From Streptococcus mutans (GTDB taxonomy: Bacteria; Bacillota; Bacilli; Lactobacillales; Streptococcaceae): a DNA stretch of 64,000 nucleotides. The translations under genes and the position numbers were made by a program. The stretch covers positions 558,001 through 622,000 of the forward strand of contig NZ_AP019720.1 of the NCBI RefSeq assembly GCF_006739205.1. The letters run 5' to 3'. The notes beneath the pieces are model-generated. The model did no database searches and was not told where the DNA came from. It worked only from the letters and a program-made list of their open reading frames with translations. Every line of letters begins with the position of its first letter. Position 1 is the first letter of the stretch. Shown in pieces: positions 17,517 through 27,028 of the stretch.

Positions 17517-19764
17517 GTATGTCCAAGAAAAAACCGGTCAAAATTTGGAACAATTAAGCAATGAAGCTATTTATGTTCAGCTTTTGCACTTTGTCAAAGA
17601 GGCTGCCAAAGACATGCCTAAAAATACGTCTAAACGTAAAGTATATTATATCTCTGCTGAGTTCCTGATTGGGAAATTACTGTCAAATAATCTGATAAAT
17701 TTAGGTCTTTATAAGACCGTTAAGGATGAATTAGCTGCTGCTGGTAAGTCCATCAGCCAAGTAGAAGATGTGGAATTAGAACCATCACTTGGTAACGGTG
17801 GTTTGGGACGCTTAGCTTCTTGTTTTATTGATTCGATGGCAACGCTGGGTATTAATGGTGAAGGTGTTGGACTTAATTACCACTGCGGACTTTTTAAGCA
17901 AGTTTTTCGTGATAATCAGCAGGAAGCTGAACCCAATTACTGGATTGAAGATGATTCTTGGCTAGTGCCAACGGCTATTTCATATGATGTGCCTTTCCGT
18001 GATTTTACGCTTAAGTCAAAATTAGATCGTATTGATATTTTGGGCTATCACAAGGATAGTAAGAATTACTTAAATCTCTTTGATATTGATGGTCTTGATT
18101 ATGGCTTGATTAAGGATGGTATTACTTTTGATAAGACTGAAATTAAGAAAAACCTGACTCTTTTCCTTTATCCTGATGATTCTGATAAAAATGGGGAATT
18201 GCTGCGTATTTATCAACAATATTTCATGGTTTCAAATGCAGCTCAGCTCTTGATTGACGAAGCGCTTGAGCGCGGTTCAAATCTGCATGACTTGGCTGAT
18301 TATGCCTATGTGCAAATCAACGATACCCATCCATCAATGGTTATTCCAGAGCTTATCCGTCTCTTGAATGAAAAACATGGTTTAGATTTCTATGAAGCTG
18401 TAGATATTGTGAAAAATATGATTGGTTATACCAACCATACGATTTTAGCAGAAGCTCTTGAAAAATGGCCTTTGGAATATTTAAATGAAGTTGTCCCACA
18501 TTTGGTAACCATTATTGAACATCTAGACCGTATCGTTCGCAGTCAGTATAAGGATGATGCTGTTCAAATTATCGATAGAGATGATCGGGTTCACATGGCT
18601 CACATGGATATTCATTTTTCAACCAGTGTTAACGGAGTTGCTGCTCTCCATACTGATATTTTGAAAAACAGTGAATTGAAACCCTTCTATGATATTTATC
18701 CTGAAAAATTCAATAACAAGACTAATGGGATCACTTTCCGTCGGTGGTTGGAATTTGCCAATCAAGACTTGGCAGCCTATATTAAAGAATTAATTGGTGA
18801 AGGTTATCTTGAAGATGCGACTGAGCTTGAAAAATTATTGGCTTTTGCGGATGACAAGACTGTTCATGAGCAGCTGGCAAAAATCAAATTTAACAATAAA
18901 TTAGCTCTTAAACGCTATCTCAAGGAAAATAAGGGAATCAACCTTGATGAAAATTCTATCATTGATACGCAAATCAAGCGTTTCCATGAATATAAACGTC
19001 AGCAAATGAATGCTCTTTATGTTATTCATAAGTATCTTGAAATCAAAAAAGGCAATCTTCCAAAACGTAAAATTACTGTGATCTTTGGTGGTAAAGCAGC
19101 ACCGGCTTATACCATTGCCCAAGACATTATTCATTTGATTCTTTGCTTATCAGAGCTTATCAATAATGATCCGGATGTTAGTCCTTACCTTAATGTCTTC
19201 CTTGTTGAAAATTATAATGTCACTGTGGCAGAAAAATTAATCCCTGCTACTGATATTTCGGAACAAATTTCTTTGGCTTCAAAAGAGGCTTCTGGTACAG
19301 GTAACATGAAATTCATGCTTAACGGTGCTTTAACACTGGGTACGATGGATGGTGCCAATGTGGAGATTGCTGAACTTGTCGGTTCAGATAATATCTACAT
19401 TTTTGGTAAGGATTCAGATACCATTATTGATTTGTATGACAAGGGAACTTATGTTTCTAAGGATTATTATACTAATAATGCAGTCATTAAAGAAGCCGTT
19501 GATTTCATCGTTAGTAAGGATGTCCTTGCGTTAGGTAAAAAAGAACGTTTAGAACGTCTTTACCATGAGCTTATCAATAAAGATTGGTTCATGACACTGA
19601 TTGACTTGAAAGAATACATTGCTAAGAAAGAAGAAATGTTAGCTGATTATGAGGACCAAAATGTATGGAATAAAAAGGTTATTCAAAACATCGCTAAAGC
19701 TGGTTTCTTCTCATCAGACAGAACAATCCAACAATACGATAAGGACATTTGGCATAGTTTGTAA
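17488..19764 (+). CDS. glgP: Alpha-glucan (maltodextrin) phosphorylase
   Basis: 758 residues if started at the ATG 10 nt after AGAGGA; an ATG 9 nt earlier is too close to that site. GT35 enzyme using pyridoxal phosphate; the PLP lysine is Lys608 in [11 protein letters not shown]. Other signatures: [37 protein letters not shown]. Releases glucose-1-phosphate from chain ends. Coupling to malQ by overlap makes it the maltodextrin-type enzyme of the pair in this window; the 798-residue paralogue at 45670 belongs to the glycogen operon. Confidence 0.95.
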   Translation: MTQKTKQFSKYVQEKTGQNLEQLSNEAIYVQLLHFVKEAAKDMPKNTSKRKVYYISAEFLIGKLLSNNLINLGLYKTVKDELAAAGKSISQVEDVELEPSLGNGGLGRLASCFIDSMATLGINGEGVGLNYHCGLFKQVFRDNQQEAEPNYWIEDDSWLVPTAISYDVPFRDFTLKSKLDRIDILGYHKDSKNYLNLFDIDGLDYGLIKDGITFDKTEIKKNLTLFLYPDDSDKNGELLRIYQQYFMVSNAAQLLIDEALERGSNLHDLADYAYVQINDTHPSMVIPELIRLLNEKHGLDFYEAVDIVKNMIGYTNHTILAEALEKWPLEYLNEVVPHLVTIIEHLDRIVRSQYKDDAVQIIDRDDRVHMAHMDIHFSTSVNGVAALHTDILKNSELKPFYDIYPEKFNNKTNGITFRRWLEFANQDLAAYIKELIGEGYLEDATELEKLLAFADDKTVHEQLAKIKFNNKLALKRYLKENKGINLDENSIIDTQIKRFHEYKRQQMNALYVIHKYLEIKKGNLPKRKITVIFGGKAAPAYTIAQDIIHLILCLSELINNDPDVSPYLNVFLVENYNVTVAEKLIPATDISEQISLASKEASGTGNMKFMLNGALTLGTMDGANVEIAELVGSDNIYIFGKDSDTIIDLYDKGTYVSKDYYTNNAVIKEAVDFIVSKDVLALGKKERLERLYHELINKDWFMTLIDLKEYIAKKEEMLADYEDQNVWNKKVIQNIAKAGFFSSDRTIQQYDKDIWHSL

Positions 19765-19813
19765 AAAGAAATTTATAGAAGCTAAATGTTAGCCTCATCT
19801 CACTTAAAAAAGA

Positions 19814-19869
19814 AAAGCGATTGAATCTATTTCAGTTAAAATTTGGAATAGAAATTCAATCGTTTTTTT
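19814..19869 (+). terminator. Terminator of the malQ-glgP operon
   Basis: Outer arms CGATTGAAT (19818-19826) and ATTCAATCG (19854-19862), with further pairing inside (TATTTC/GGAATA), then seven T. Confidence 0.85.
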
Positions 19870-19955
19870 ATAGAGAGACTGTAGATTTATAAGAATTAGA
19901 ATGAAACCACTGCTATCCATTTTATGAAATGAATGAAAAATTTTAGCCTTTTTGA

Positions 19956-19984
19956 GTTACAACTTTTATAAAAAAGCTTATAAT
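19956..19984 (+). promoter_or_regulatory. Promoter of the P-type ATPase operon
   Basis: -10 TATAAT at 19979-19984 with GTTACA 17 bp upstream as a weak -35. The start would be near 19991, giving about 45 nt of leader to the chosen ATG. Confidence 0.55.
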
Positions 19985-20035
19985 ATAGGCAAGAAAGACT
20001 TGATCTTACATGTGAGGTCAAATGAGGTATATGTT

Positions 20036-22828
20036 ATGAGTAGCACAGAACAAGAAACGATGCAGGGAATAGAAAAACTTGTATCTGATGATGTTTATGA
20101 AGCTGCACAAACCAGTTCAAATGGACTTGAGGCTTCTCAAGTTCAAAAGCGGCAAGAGTTATATGGTCTCAATCGGTTGAATGAAGTCAAGGGAGAGCCT
20201 GTTTGGCTGAAATTTATTAAAAATTTTACCAGTATGATGGCACTCTTGCTCTGGGCAGGCGGTGCAGTTGCCTTCTTTAGCGGGACAATTGAATTGGGGA
20301 TTGCCATTTGGCTTGTTAATGTTATTAATGGTCTTTTCTCATTTTTCCAAGAGTATCGGGCCAGTCAGGCTACTGAAGCCTTGAAAAAGATGCTCCCTTC
20401 ATACGCCAGAGTCATCCGTGATGGTAAGGAGAGTAAGATTTTAGCAGAAGAACTGGTTCCCGGAGATGTCATGCTGATTGAGGAAGGAGATGCCATTTCG
20501 GCAGATGGGCGTATTATCTTTTCTACTGATTTGCAGGTCAATCAGTCTGCTTTGACGGGTGAGTCCAATCCTGTTCGGAAAAATAATTATCCTGTTCTTG
20601 ATTCAGACACGGAAAATTTGGAATTTAAAAATATGGTTTTTGCCGGAACTAGTGTATCAAATGGCAGTGCCAAAGTTGTGGTAACGAAAATCGCAATGGC
20701 AACCGAATTTGGTAAAATTGCTGATTTGACCCAATCAATGGAAGATGAAAAAAGTCCGCTGCAAAAGGAATTGGACTTATTAACTAAGCAGATTTCTTTG
20801 ATTGCGGTAACTATTGGTATCTTTTTCTTGCTGGCTTCTGTTTTCTTTGTTAAACAACCTTTAGCCCAAGCCTTTATCTTTTCTCTGGGAATGATTGTCG
20901 CTTTTATCCCAGAAGGACTTTTGCCAACAGTTACTTTGTCCCTTGCCATGGCCGTTCAGAGAATGGCCAAGGAGCATGCCTTGGTTAAGAAATTATCTTC
21001 AGTAGAAACCTTGGGTGCGACCTCAGTCATTTGTTCTGATAAGACGGGAACCTTGACCCAAAATGAAATGACAGTCAACCATGTTTGGACTTTAAATCAT
21101 GAATACGAAGTGACAGGTCAAGGTTATGCTTCTGATGGACATTTAGAAAGAAATAATCAGGAAGTTACAGTTGCCAATGAAGAGGGTTTAGAGTTCTTGC
21201 TGAGAGCAGCAGCACTTTGTTCCAATGCACGTGTTCTAGCACCTAGTGATGAAAATCCTCGTTATACGGTTCTAGGAGATCCAACAGAAGCCTGCTTAAA
21301 TGTTGTGGCTGAAAAAGCAGGGATTGACTTAACTGAAAATGAAACTTGGGCACAAAGAGTGAGAGAATTACCGTTTGATTCCAGCCGTAAGCGAATGACG
21401 ACTGTGCATCGACTAAAACAACCTGTAAATGGTTCGTCCTTCATTTCAATTACTAAAGGAGCTCCTAAAGAGACCTCTGAGCTTTGTAACAAGGTTTATG
21501 AGAATGGTCAGCTGAGAGATTTGACTGATACAGATCGGGAAGCTATTTTAGCGGCTAATGATGATTATGCGCGTCAAGGTTTGCGTGTTTTAGCAGTTGC
21601 CTATCGTAATCTAGAAGAAGTAGCTGACCTTCCCAAAGCCTTGTCTGACTATAGTCCAGAAGTCATTGAAGAGGATATGGTTTTTCAAGGTTTAGTGGTT
21701 ATGGCAGATCCTCCGCGTGAAGAAGTGGCAGCGGCTGTTGAGTTATGCCGTAAGGCAAGCATTCGTATTGTCATGGTTACAGGAGATTATGGTTTAACAG
21801 CTGTCAGCATTGCCAAACGGATTGGTATTGTCCAAGGGGAAAATCCTCGTGTGGTTACTGGCCTAGAATTAAAAGATATGTCAGATGATGACTTGAAACA
21901 GGCCTTATCAGATGAAGTTGTCTTTGCCCGTGTAGCGCCCGAACAAAAATATCGTGTTGTTACCAATCTGCAAGCTTTGGGACATGTTGTTGCTGTAACA
22001 GGTGATGGTGTCAATGATGCCCCAGCCTTGAAAAAAGCTGATATTGGAGTGGCAATGGGGATTACAGGGACAGATGTTGCTAAGGAATCTGCGGATATGA
22101 TTTTGACAGATGACAATTTTGCTTCTATTGTACGCGCTGTTGAAGAGGGGCGTGCTGTCTATACCAACATTCGGAAATTCCTGACTTATATCTTTAATAG
22201 TAATACCTCGGAGGCCGTGCCTTCTGCAGCTTTTCTTTTTTCAAAAGGAGGTATTCCTTTACCTTTAACCGTTATGCAGATTTTAGCGATTGACCTAGGA
22301 ACGGATATGATTCCTGCCCTTGGTTTAGGCGTCGAAGAAGCTGAAGATGGGATTATGGAACGTCCCCCTCGGCGTCCAACAGACCGTCTGCTCAACAAAG
22401 GTTTATTGATAAAGGCCTTTATTTGGTATGGCCTTTTAGAAGCAGCTATTGCTATGGGAGCTTTCTTCTTTACTTATGCTATTGGCGGCGGTTTAAGTGG
22501 GCATTTGGCGTCATCAGGTCAGCTCTACCAGCAGGCAACAACAATGACTCTTGGTGCTATTATCTTTTGCCAGTTGGGAATGGTGATGAATACACGTACT
22601 GAAAAGGCCTCTATCTTTAAAGTGAAACTCTTTTCAAATAAGGTCATTAATTTTGGTATGATGTTTGAAATTTTCTTATTCTGTCTTTTAGCTTACCTAC
22701 CATTTTTACATGGTCTCTTCAACACGGCGGCAATAGGTGTGTGGCATTGGGTCTATTTGATTCTCTGTCCAATTCCAGTTTTGTTTATTGAGGAAGCTCG
22801 TAAGGCTTATATGAGAAGAAAACACTAA
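20036..22828 (+). CDS. P2-type cation-transporting ATPase with Na,K-ATPase-like transport motifs
   Basis: 930 residues from the ATG with GAGG 8 nt upstream; an in-frame start 28 codons earlier lies inside the promoter. The phosphorylated Asp335 is in SDKTGTLTQ. TGES, the MVTGD hinge and GDGVNDAPALKKADIG are present. Family annotation is normally calcium-transporting (PacL type). However, M4 reads PEGLL (Glu293) and M6 reads IDLGTDMIPAL (Asp753, Asp757), which resemble Na,K/H,K-ATPases more than SERCA or PacL (NLVTDG). Two RCK proteins follow at once. K+ or Na+ transport is therefore a serious alternative to Ca2+ export. Confidence 0.9.
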   Translation: MSSTEQETMQGIEKLVSDDVYEAAQTSSNGLEASQVQKRQELYGLNRLNEVKGEPVWLKFIKNFTSMMALLLWAGGAVAFFSGTIELGIAIWLVNVINGLFSFFQEYRASQATEALKKMLPSYARVIRDGKESKILAEELVPGDVMLIEEGDAISADGRIIFSTDLQVNQSALTGESNPVRKNNYPVLDSDTENLEFKNMVFAGTSVSNGSAKVVVTKIAMATEFGKIADLTQSMEDEKSPLQKELDLLTKQISLIAVTIGIFFLLASVFFVKQPLAQAFIFSLGMIVAFIPEGLLPTVTLSLAMAVQRMAKEHALVKKLSSVETLGATSVICSDKTGTLTQNEMTVNHVWTLNHEYEVTGQGYASDGHLERNNQEVTVANEEGLEFLLRAAALCSNARVLAPSDENPRYTVLGDPTEACLNVVAEKAGIDLTENETWAQRVRELPFDSSRKRMTTVHRLKQPVNGSSFISITKGAPKETSELCNKVYENGQLRDLTDTDREAILAANDDYARQGLRVLAVAYRNLEEVADLPKALSDYSPEVIEEDMVFQGLVVMADPPREEVAAAVELCRKASIRIVMVTGDYGLTAVSIAKRIGIVQGENPRVVTGLELKDMSDDDLKQALSDEVVFARVAPEQKYRVVTNLQALGHVVAVTGDGVNDAPALKKADIGVAMGITGTDVAKESADMILTDDNFASIVRAVEEGRAVYTNIRKFLTYIFNSNTSEAVPSAAFLFSKGGIPLPLTVMQILAIDLGTDMIPALGLGVEEAEDGIMERPPRRPTDRLLNKGLLIKAFIWYGLLEAAIAMGAFFFTYAIGGGLSGHLASSGQLYQQATTMTLGAIIFCQLGMVMNTRTEKASIFKVKLFSNKVINFGMMFEIFLFCLLAYLPFLHGLFNTAAIGVWHWVYLILCPIPVLFIEEARKAYMRRKH

Positions 22829-22864
22829 TTCATTGGTCTCATTGTTATCAAAAGGAGGGTAGCT

Positions 22865-23518
22865 ATGAAAATTATTATTGTCGGATGTGGTCGTTTAGGT
22901 TCTGGTTTGGCTAATCAATTAAGTCAAGAAGAAAATGATGTTACGGTTATTACGATTGATGAAGACTATTTGGAAGCTTTAGATGATCATTTTACAGGTC
23001 AATCTTTGGTAGGAGTTGGCTTTGATAGAGAAATTTTAGTGAAAGCAGGTATTGAGCATGCAGATAGTTTAATTTCCTGTACAGATAGTGATGATACGAA
23101 TGCTTTGGTGGCCCGTATTGCTAAAAAAATCTACAAAGTTCCTAAGGTCATTGCCAGATTATATGATTCCAGTAAAGTTGATTTATACAATGCGCTAGGC
23201 ATTCAAGTTATTGCAACAACACAATGGGGTATTGAACGAACCAAGAACCTGCTGACCTTTAAGCATTTTGATTCTGTTTTGAGTCTGGGGAATGGACATT
23301 CTACTGTAGAGATTGTACGTTTTAATATTCCTCCTTTGTTGGATAAGAAGAAAATAGAAGAGGTTCTCCCTATCCATGAAGTGCGAGTCATAGCCTTAAG
23401 TCGAAAAAATGAGACGTTCATTCCTAATAGAGAAACACTACTGCACTCTCGAGATGTTATCCATTTAGCTGCATCTTCTGATACGGCTAATCAGTTGAGA
23501 GAACGCTTTATTTTCTGA
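22865..23518 (+). CDS. TrkA/KtrA-type RCK protein 1
   Basis: 217 residues. An N-terminal Rossmann fold with GCGRLGSG (8-15), the acidic end of beta-2 (DED) and GVGFDREILVKAGIEHAD identify a TrkA-N (RCK) nucleotide-binding domain. A TrkA-C domain follows (about 140-217). These cytosolic subunits gate K+ channels or transporters in response to nucleotides. An AAAGGAGGG site precedes the ATG. It lies 36 bp after the P-type ATPase and 13 bp before a second RCK gene. No TrkH/KtrB-like membrane partner is in the window, so the partner is elsewhere or is the ATPase itself. Confidence 0.88.
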   Translation: MKIIIVGCGRLGSGLANQLSQEENDVTVITIDEDYLEALDDHFTGQSLVGVGFDREILVKAGIEHADSLISCTDSDDTNALVARIAKKIYKVPKVIARLYDSSKVDLYNALGIQVIATTQWGIERTKNLLTFKHFDSVLSLGNGHSTVEIVRFNIPPLLDKKKIEEVLPIHEVRVIALSRKNETFIPNRETLLHSRDVIHLAASSDTANQLRERFIF

Positions 23519-23531
23519 GGAGGAAGAAGCT

Positions 23532-24191
23532 ATGAAAATTATTATTATCGGTTGTGGCAAGGTTGGAGCTTATGTGGCTAAGCAATTATTGGATTCGCAT
23601 CATCAAGTAACAATTATTGAGCGAGATCAAAAACGTTTTGAGCAAGTCCTTCAAATATTTTCCCAAGCTGAGGTCTTACATGGAGATGGGACCAGTCCTA
23701 TTTTACTTGAAAAATGTTCTGTTGAAACAGCGAATGCCGTTGCTTATTTGACGGGAAAAGATGAAATCAATCTTGTAGGGTCAACCGTTGCTAAATTCAA
23801 CTACGCAGTAGATCGAGTTGTTGCCCGTGTCAATAATCCTAAAAATGAATGGCTTTTTAATGCAGATATGGGGGTGGATAGTCGTGTTAGTCAGGCCAGC
23901 CTGCTAGCTAGTGTGATTATCAATGAAGTTAATATTGAAAGTACAGCAACACTACTTAAATTAAATGACGATGAAAATGCGATTGTTGAATTTGTTTTAT
24001 CAAAAGGCGCTTCTGTTCATGGTAAGACTGTCAAAACAATTAATTTCCCAAGTGATGTTGTTTTGATATCTGTTCATCGTCAAGGACAAAATATTATTCC
24101 TAAAGGAGAGACTGTGTTATTGGAAGGGGATCACATTCTAGCTTATACTAACAGTCAAAATCAGGAAAAGCTGGCGCAGCTGTTCCGTTAG
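23532..24191 (+). CDS. TrkA/KtrA-type RCK protein 2
   Basis: 219 residues with the same plan: MKIIIIGCGKVGAYVAKQLL (Rossmann GxGxxG), ERDQKRFE, HGDGTSPILLEKCSVETANAV, then a TrkA-C domain (HGKTVKTINFPSDVVLISV). It begins with the same MKIII(I/V)GCG as its neighbour and the two probably arose by duplication and could form heteromeric rings. It closes the ATPase-RCK-RCK operon before a strong bidirectional terminator. Streptococcal annotation often calls these genes trkA/trkB of a second Trk system. Confidence 0.88.
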   Translation: MKIIIIGCGKVGAYVAKQLLDSHHQVTIIERDQKRFEQVLQIFSQAEVLHGDGTSPILLEKCSVETANAVAYLTGKDEINLVGSTVAKFNYAVDRVVARVNNPKNEWLFNADMGVDSRVSQASLLASVIINEVNIESTATLLKLNDDENAIVEFVLSKGASVHGKTVKTINFPSDVVLISVHRQGQNIIPKGETVLLEGDHILAYTNSQNQEKLAQLFR

Positions 24192-24234
24192 TTTTGCACT
24201 TTATAGATATTATTATAAAGAGATGAAAACGAAG

Positions 24235-24268
24235 AAATTCCATTCAATATCATTGAATGGAATTTTTA
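24235..24268. terminator. Bidirectional terminator between the RCK and EamA genes
   Basis: Perfect 14-bp arms (24235-24248 and 24252-24265) with a 3-nt loop, A-rich on the left and T-rich on the right. It serves both convergent genes. Confidence 0.9.
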
Positions 24269-24278
24269 ATAGTATAAC

Positions 24279-24692
24279 TTAACTAACTATCATCAAAGTT
24301 CCGCCGCCAATCAGTATACAGCCAATCAAAGATTTTATGCTAAAGTCTTCATGCAGAACAAGAAAAGCAAGAATGAGGGTAATCACAACGCTGAGTTTGT
24401 CAATAGGAACAACCTCTGATGCCTTACCCAGTTGAAGAGCTCGATAGTAGCACAGCCATGAGGCACCTGTTGCTAAACCAGAAAGAATTAGAAAAGTCCA
24501 GCTTTTCTTGCTAATGTCAGCTAAACCCGTCTGACCTTTTGTTAAAAAGACCATGCCCCAAGCCAAAAAGACAACTACAAGAGTTCGAATAGCAGTTGCC
24601 AAGTTTGAATTAACGTCCTCAATCCCAATTTTAGCAAGAATTGAGGTTAATGCTGCAAATAAGGCGGAAAGAAATGCAAATAATGCCCACAT
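24279..24692 (-). CDS. Small EamA-family (DMT) transporter, half-size
   Basis: 137 residues with about five hydrophobic helices and the single EamA repeat: LFAALTSILAKIGIEDVNSN at the start, then GLATGASWLCYYRALQLGKAS, and VVPIDKLSVVITLILAFLVL. Typical EamA transporters carry two such repeats in about 300 residues; this one has one and should work as a dimer, as small multidrug resistance proteins do. Substrate unknown. AAGGAGGC precedes the ATG. Convergent with the RCK operon; a single gene. Confidence 0.88.
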   Translation of the reverse strand: MWALFAFLSALFAALTSILAKIGIEDVNSNLATAIRTLVVVFLAWGMVFLTKGQTGLADISKKSWTFLILSGLATGASWLCYYRALQLGKASEVVPIDKLSVVITLILAFLVLHEDFSIKSLIGCILIGGGTLMIVS

Positions 24693-24719
24693 AAGTAAGC
24701 CTCCTTACTGAATCTATAC

Positions 24720-25145
24720 AAGGAACCTTCCTATATTATCTAGGAAATTCAACGATTAAAAGTTTACGATAAGCCTATTATAAATCTTTCTATAACAAAT
24801 AAAAAGCTATTTCATTTAGTGATTGTGATTGGCTTTTCTTGCCAATCAGACTTAGGAGGGGTGGTACGCATCTAAAATTGGAGATTGCAGGTTCCAATCA
24901 ACCATTGCGTCAAACTATCACGGCTATTTTATATGACAATCTCAAACTTCTGTAACCACAGCGGCAATTGGCAGTTATTCTTTGTAGATGACGATGGTAC
25001 TAGGGCGAAAAAGCACCCTAAATGAATGCTTTATGTTGTGAAAGTGATAGAACTGCTTATAGTTCTATCATGAAGGGTTGATGAAATCTAGACTCACCAA
25101 AAAGAATGGGACTTCCTTTTTATAGTTGCTTTTAAAAATTTTTCT
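24720..25145 (+). other. 488-bp intergenic region: hairpins and a T-box-like string, no gene
   Basis: The interval between the EamA and GNAT genes contains no credible ORF on either strand. It has an 8-bp hairpin TGATTGGC/GCCAATCA (24826-24848), then AGGGGTGGTACGC (24857-24869), which resembles the T-box core AGGGTGGNACCGCG but lacks the antiterminator partner and terminator. Further on is a perfect 10-bp inverted repeat TGATAGAACT/AGTTCTATCA (25045-25070). No downstream tRNA-related or amino-acid gene justifies a T-box. It reads as the eroded remains of a regulated locus or an old insertion. Confidence 0.35.
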
Positions 25146-25174
25146 TTGACTATTAGGCTAAAAAACTGTATTAT
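25146..25174 (+). promoter_or_regulatory. Promoter giving a leaderless GNAT mRNA
   Basis: -35 TTGACT (25146-25151), exactly 17 bp, -10 TATTAT (25169-25174). The ATG at 25181 is 7 nt after the -10, so transcription starts at the initiation codon. No Shine-Dalgarno sequence. Both boxes are good matches, which makes this the firmest leaderless case in the window. Confidence 0.75.
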
Positions 25175-25180
25175 AACAAT

Positions 25181-25735
25181 ATGGATATATGGACACAGTT
25201 AGGACGCTTTTCGGAATTTGAAACACAGCGTCTTTTGATGCGCTCTTTTGCTTTTAAGGATCATAAAGATTTTTATGAAATAGCAAGAGATGCGCAGAAT
25301 TTGGCATTTATTTTTCCTTGTCAGGCAAATTTGGCAGAAAGTGACTTTTTGTTGGTTCATTATTTTATGAAAAATCCCTTAGGAATTTGGGCTTTAGAAA
25401 ACAAACAGGATCATAAAATGATTGGTGCTATTAGATTGGACAAGCTAGATATAATAGCTAAGAGGGCTGAAATAGGTTACTTTTTGCATCGTCATTATTG
25501 GAAACAGGGGCTGGCAACCGAAGCACTTGAAAATCTTGTCTTTCTGGCATTCCAAGAACTCGATCTGAAAGACTTAGAAATTATTGTCCATAAAGAAAAC
25601 AGAGCAAGTGCCAGAGTGGCAGAAAAGGCGGGATTTAGATTGGTTAGGCAATTTAAGGGAAGCGATAGATACACCCATAAAATGCGTGATTATTTGAAAT
25701 ATGATTTAAAAGCAGGTGATAAAAGTTATGAGTAA
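25181..25735 (+). CDS. GNAT-family N-acetyltransferase (RimJ/RimL-like)
   Basis: 184 residues. N-terminal ETQRLLMRSF and motifs IGAIRLDKLD, EIGYFLHRHYWKQGLATEAL (acetyl-CoA-binding motif A) and IVHKENRASARVAEKAGFRLVRQ (motif B) define a RimL-like acetyltransferase that uses acetyl-CoA on an amine of a protein N-terminus or small molecule; the substrate cannot be inferred. The mRNA appears leaderless. The stop overlaps the start of the CBS/DRTGG gene by 8 bp. Confidence 0.9.
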   Translation: MDIWTQLGRFSEFETQRLLMRSFAFKDHKDFYEIARDAQNLAFIFPCQANLAESDFLLVHYFMKNPLGIWALENKQDHKMIGAIRLDKLDIIAKRAEIGYFLHRHYWKQGLATEALENLVFLAFQELDLKDLEIIVHKENRASARVAEKAGFRLVRQFKGSDRYTHKMRDYLKYDLKAGDKSYE

Positions 25736-27011
25736 GCATCAAGATATTCTGGAATATTTAGAAAATCTAACAGTTGGGAAACGTGTCAGTGTTAGAAGTA
25801 TTTCCAATCATTTAAAGGTTAGTGATGGAACGGCCTATCGTGCGATTAAAGAAGCTGAGAATCGCGGTATTGTTGAAACAAGACCACGCAGCGGTACCAT
25901 TCGTGTAGAGAAAAAGGTAAGAGTACGTCTCAGTAAATTAACTTATAAGGAAATTGCTAATATCAGTGAGTCTGAAGTCGTTTCGGGCGAATCAGGTCTC
26001 GGTCATGAATTCAGCAAGTTTTCTATTGGCGCCATGACAATTGATAATGTTCATCGTTATCTGACAAATGATGGTCTTTTAATTGTTGGCGATCGTGAAG
26101 ACATTCAACTTTTGGCCTTGGAAAATAAAAATGCTATTTTGGTGACGGGAGGTTTCTCAGTTTCTGAAAAAGTCCTTGATACTTCTAATCTATTAGGTAT
26201 TCCAGTGATGGTCACCAATTATGACACCTTTACGGTTGCAACCATCATCAATCAAGCCCTGTCCAATGTTCGTATTAAGACAGATATTAAGACCGTAGAT
26301 GAAGTTTATCAGGAAAAAGTTTATCATGGTTTCTTGCATGATACAGATACTGTTAGGGATTATAACAGTTTAATCAAAAAAACCAACCATGTCCGCTATC
26401 CTATTATCAATAGCCATGACATGGTTGTGGGCGTTATCAGTATGCGTGATGTGGCAGGTAAGGACCCTAATATGGTTCTCAATCAATTAATGACGAGAAA
26501 TCCTGTTGTTGCTAAGTCCAATCTTAGTTTAGCTAACATTAGTCAGAAGATGATTTTTGAAGGTTTTGACATGCTGCCAGTTGTCAAGGAAGATTATAGC
26601 CTTTTGGGGGTTATTACGCGCCGTCAGGTTATGGAAAATCTGCAAAACTTTCAAAGAACCAGTTCTCATACCTATAGTGAACAAATCACAGCCAATTTAC
26701 AGGAAGAAAGAACCGGCTTTCAATTTGTTGTTGAACCTGCTATGATTGACTCTGCAGGGAATCTAGCTCATGGCGTTTTGACAGAATTTATAAAAGACAT
26801 TACCATGCGTGTTTTGACACAGAAGCATAAAAAGAATATCATTATTGAGCAAATGATGTTATACTTTTTACAAGCTGTTCAAATTGATGACCTTTTGAAA
26901 ATACATCCTAAAATTATTACAGAAAATCGACGGAGCGCGACTCTTGACTTTGAAATTTACCATGGCAGTCAAGTGATTACAAAGGCTGTTGTGACAGCAA
27001 AATTGAATTAA
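25728..27011 (+). CDS. HTH-DRTGG-CBS-hotdog regulator (YtoI-like)
   Basis: 427 residues from the ATG with AGGTGAT upstream; a GTG 4 codons earlier lies in that site and is rejected. Order: winged HTH (about 1-65, VRSISNHLKVSDGTAYRAIKE), DRTGG domain (about 70-185, VSGESGLGHEF), two CBS repeats (about 190-310, MRDVAGKDPN and VITRRQVMENL), and a C-terminal hotdog thioesterase-like domain (about 320-427). CBS and DRTGG domains bind adenine nucleotides, so this probably is a nucleotide- or acyl-CoA-sensing DNA-binding protein like Bacillus YtoI. No target site is evident. It is followed by map 17 bp later. Confidence 0.88.
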   Translation: MSKHQDILEYLENLTVGKRVSVRSISNHLKVSDGTAYRAIKEAENRGIVETRPRSGTIRVEKKVRVRLSKLTYKEIANISESEVVSGESGLGHEFSKFSIGAMTIDNVHRYLTNDGLLIVGDREDIQLLALENKNAILVTGGFSVSEKVLDTSNLLGIPVMVTNYDTFTVATIINQALSNVRIKTDIKTVDEVYQEKVYHGFLHDTDTVRDYNSLIKKTNHVRYPIINSHDMVVGVISMRDVAGKDPNMVLNQLMTRNPVVAKSNLSLANISQKMIFEGFDMLPVVKEDYSLLGVITRRQVMENLQNFQRTSSHTYSEQITANLQEERTGFQFVVEPAMIDSAGNLAHGVLTEFIKDITMRVLTQKHKKNIIIEQMMLYFLQAVQIDDLLKIHPKIITENRRSATLDFEIYHGSQVITKAVVTAKLN

Positions 27012-27028
27012 AAACTAAGGAGTTAAAA

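Noticed and set aside
19952..20035. N-terminal extension of 28 residues for the P-type ATPase
   Set aside because: It lies in the promoter region (TATAAT 19979-19984); the ATG at 20036 has GAGG at the right distance.
24857..24869. T-box riboswitch
   Set aside because: Only the core string is similar (one deviation); no specifier stem, antiterminator partner, terminator or aminoacyl-related gene.
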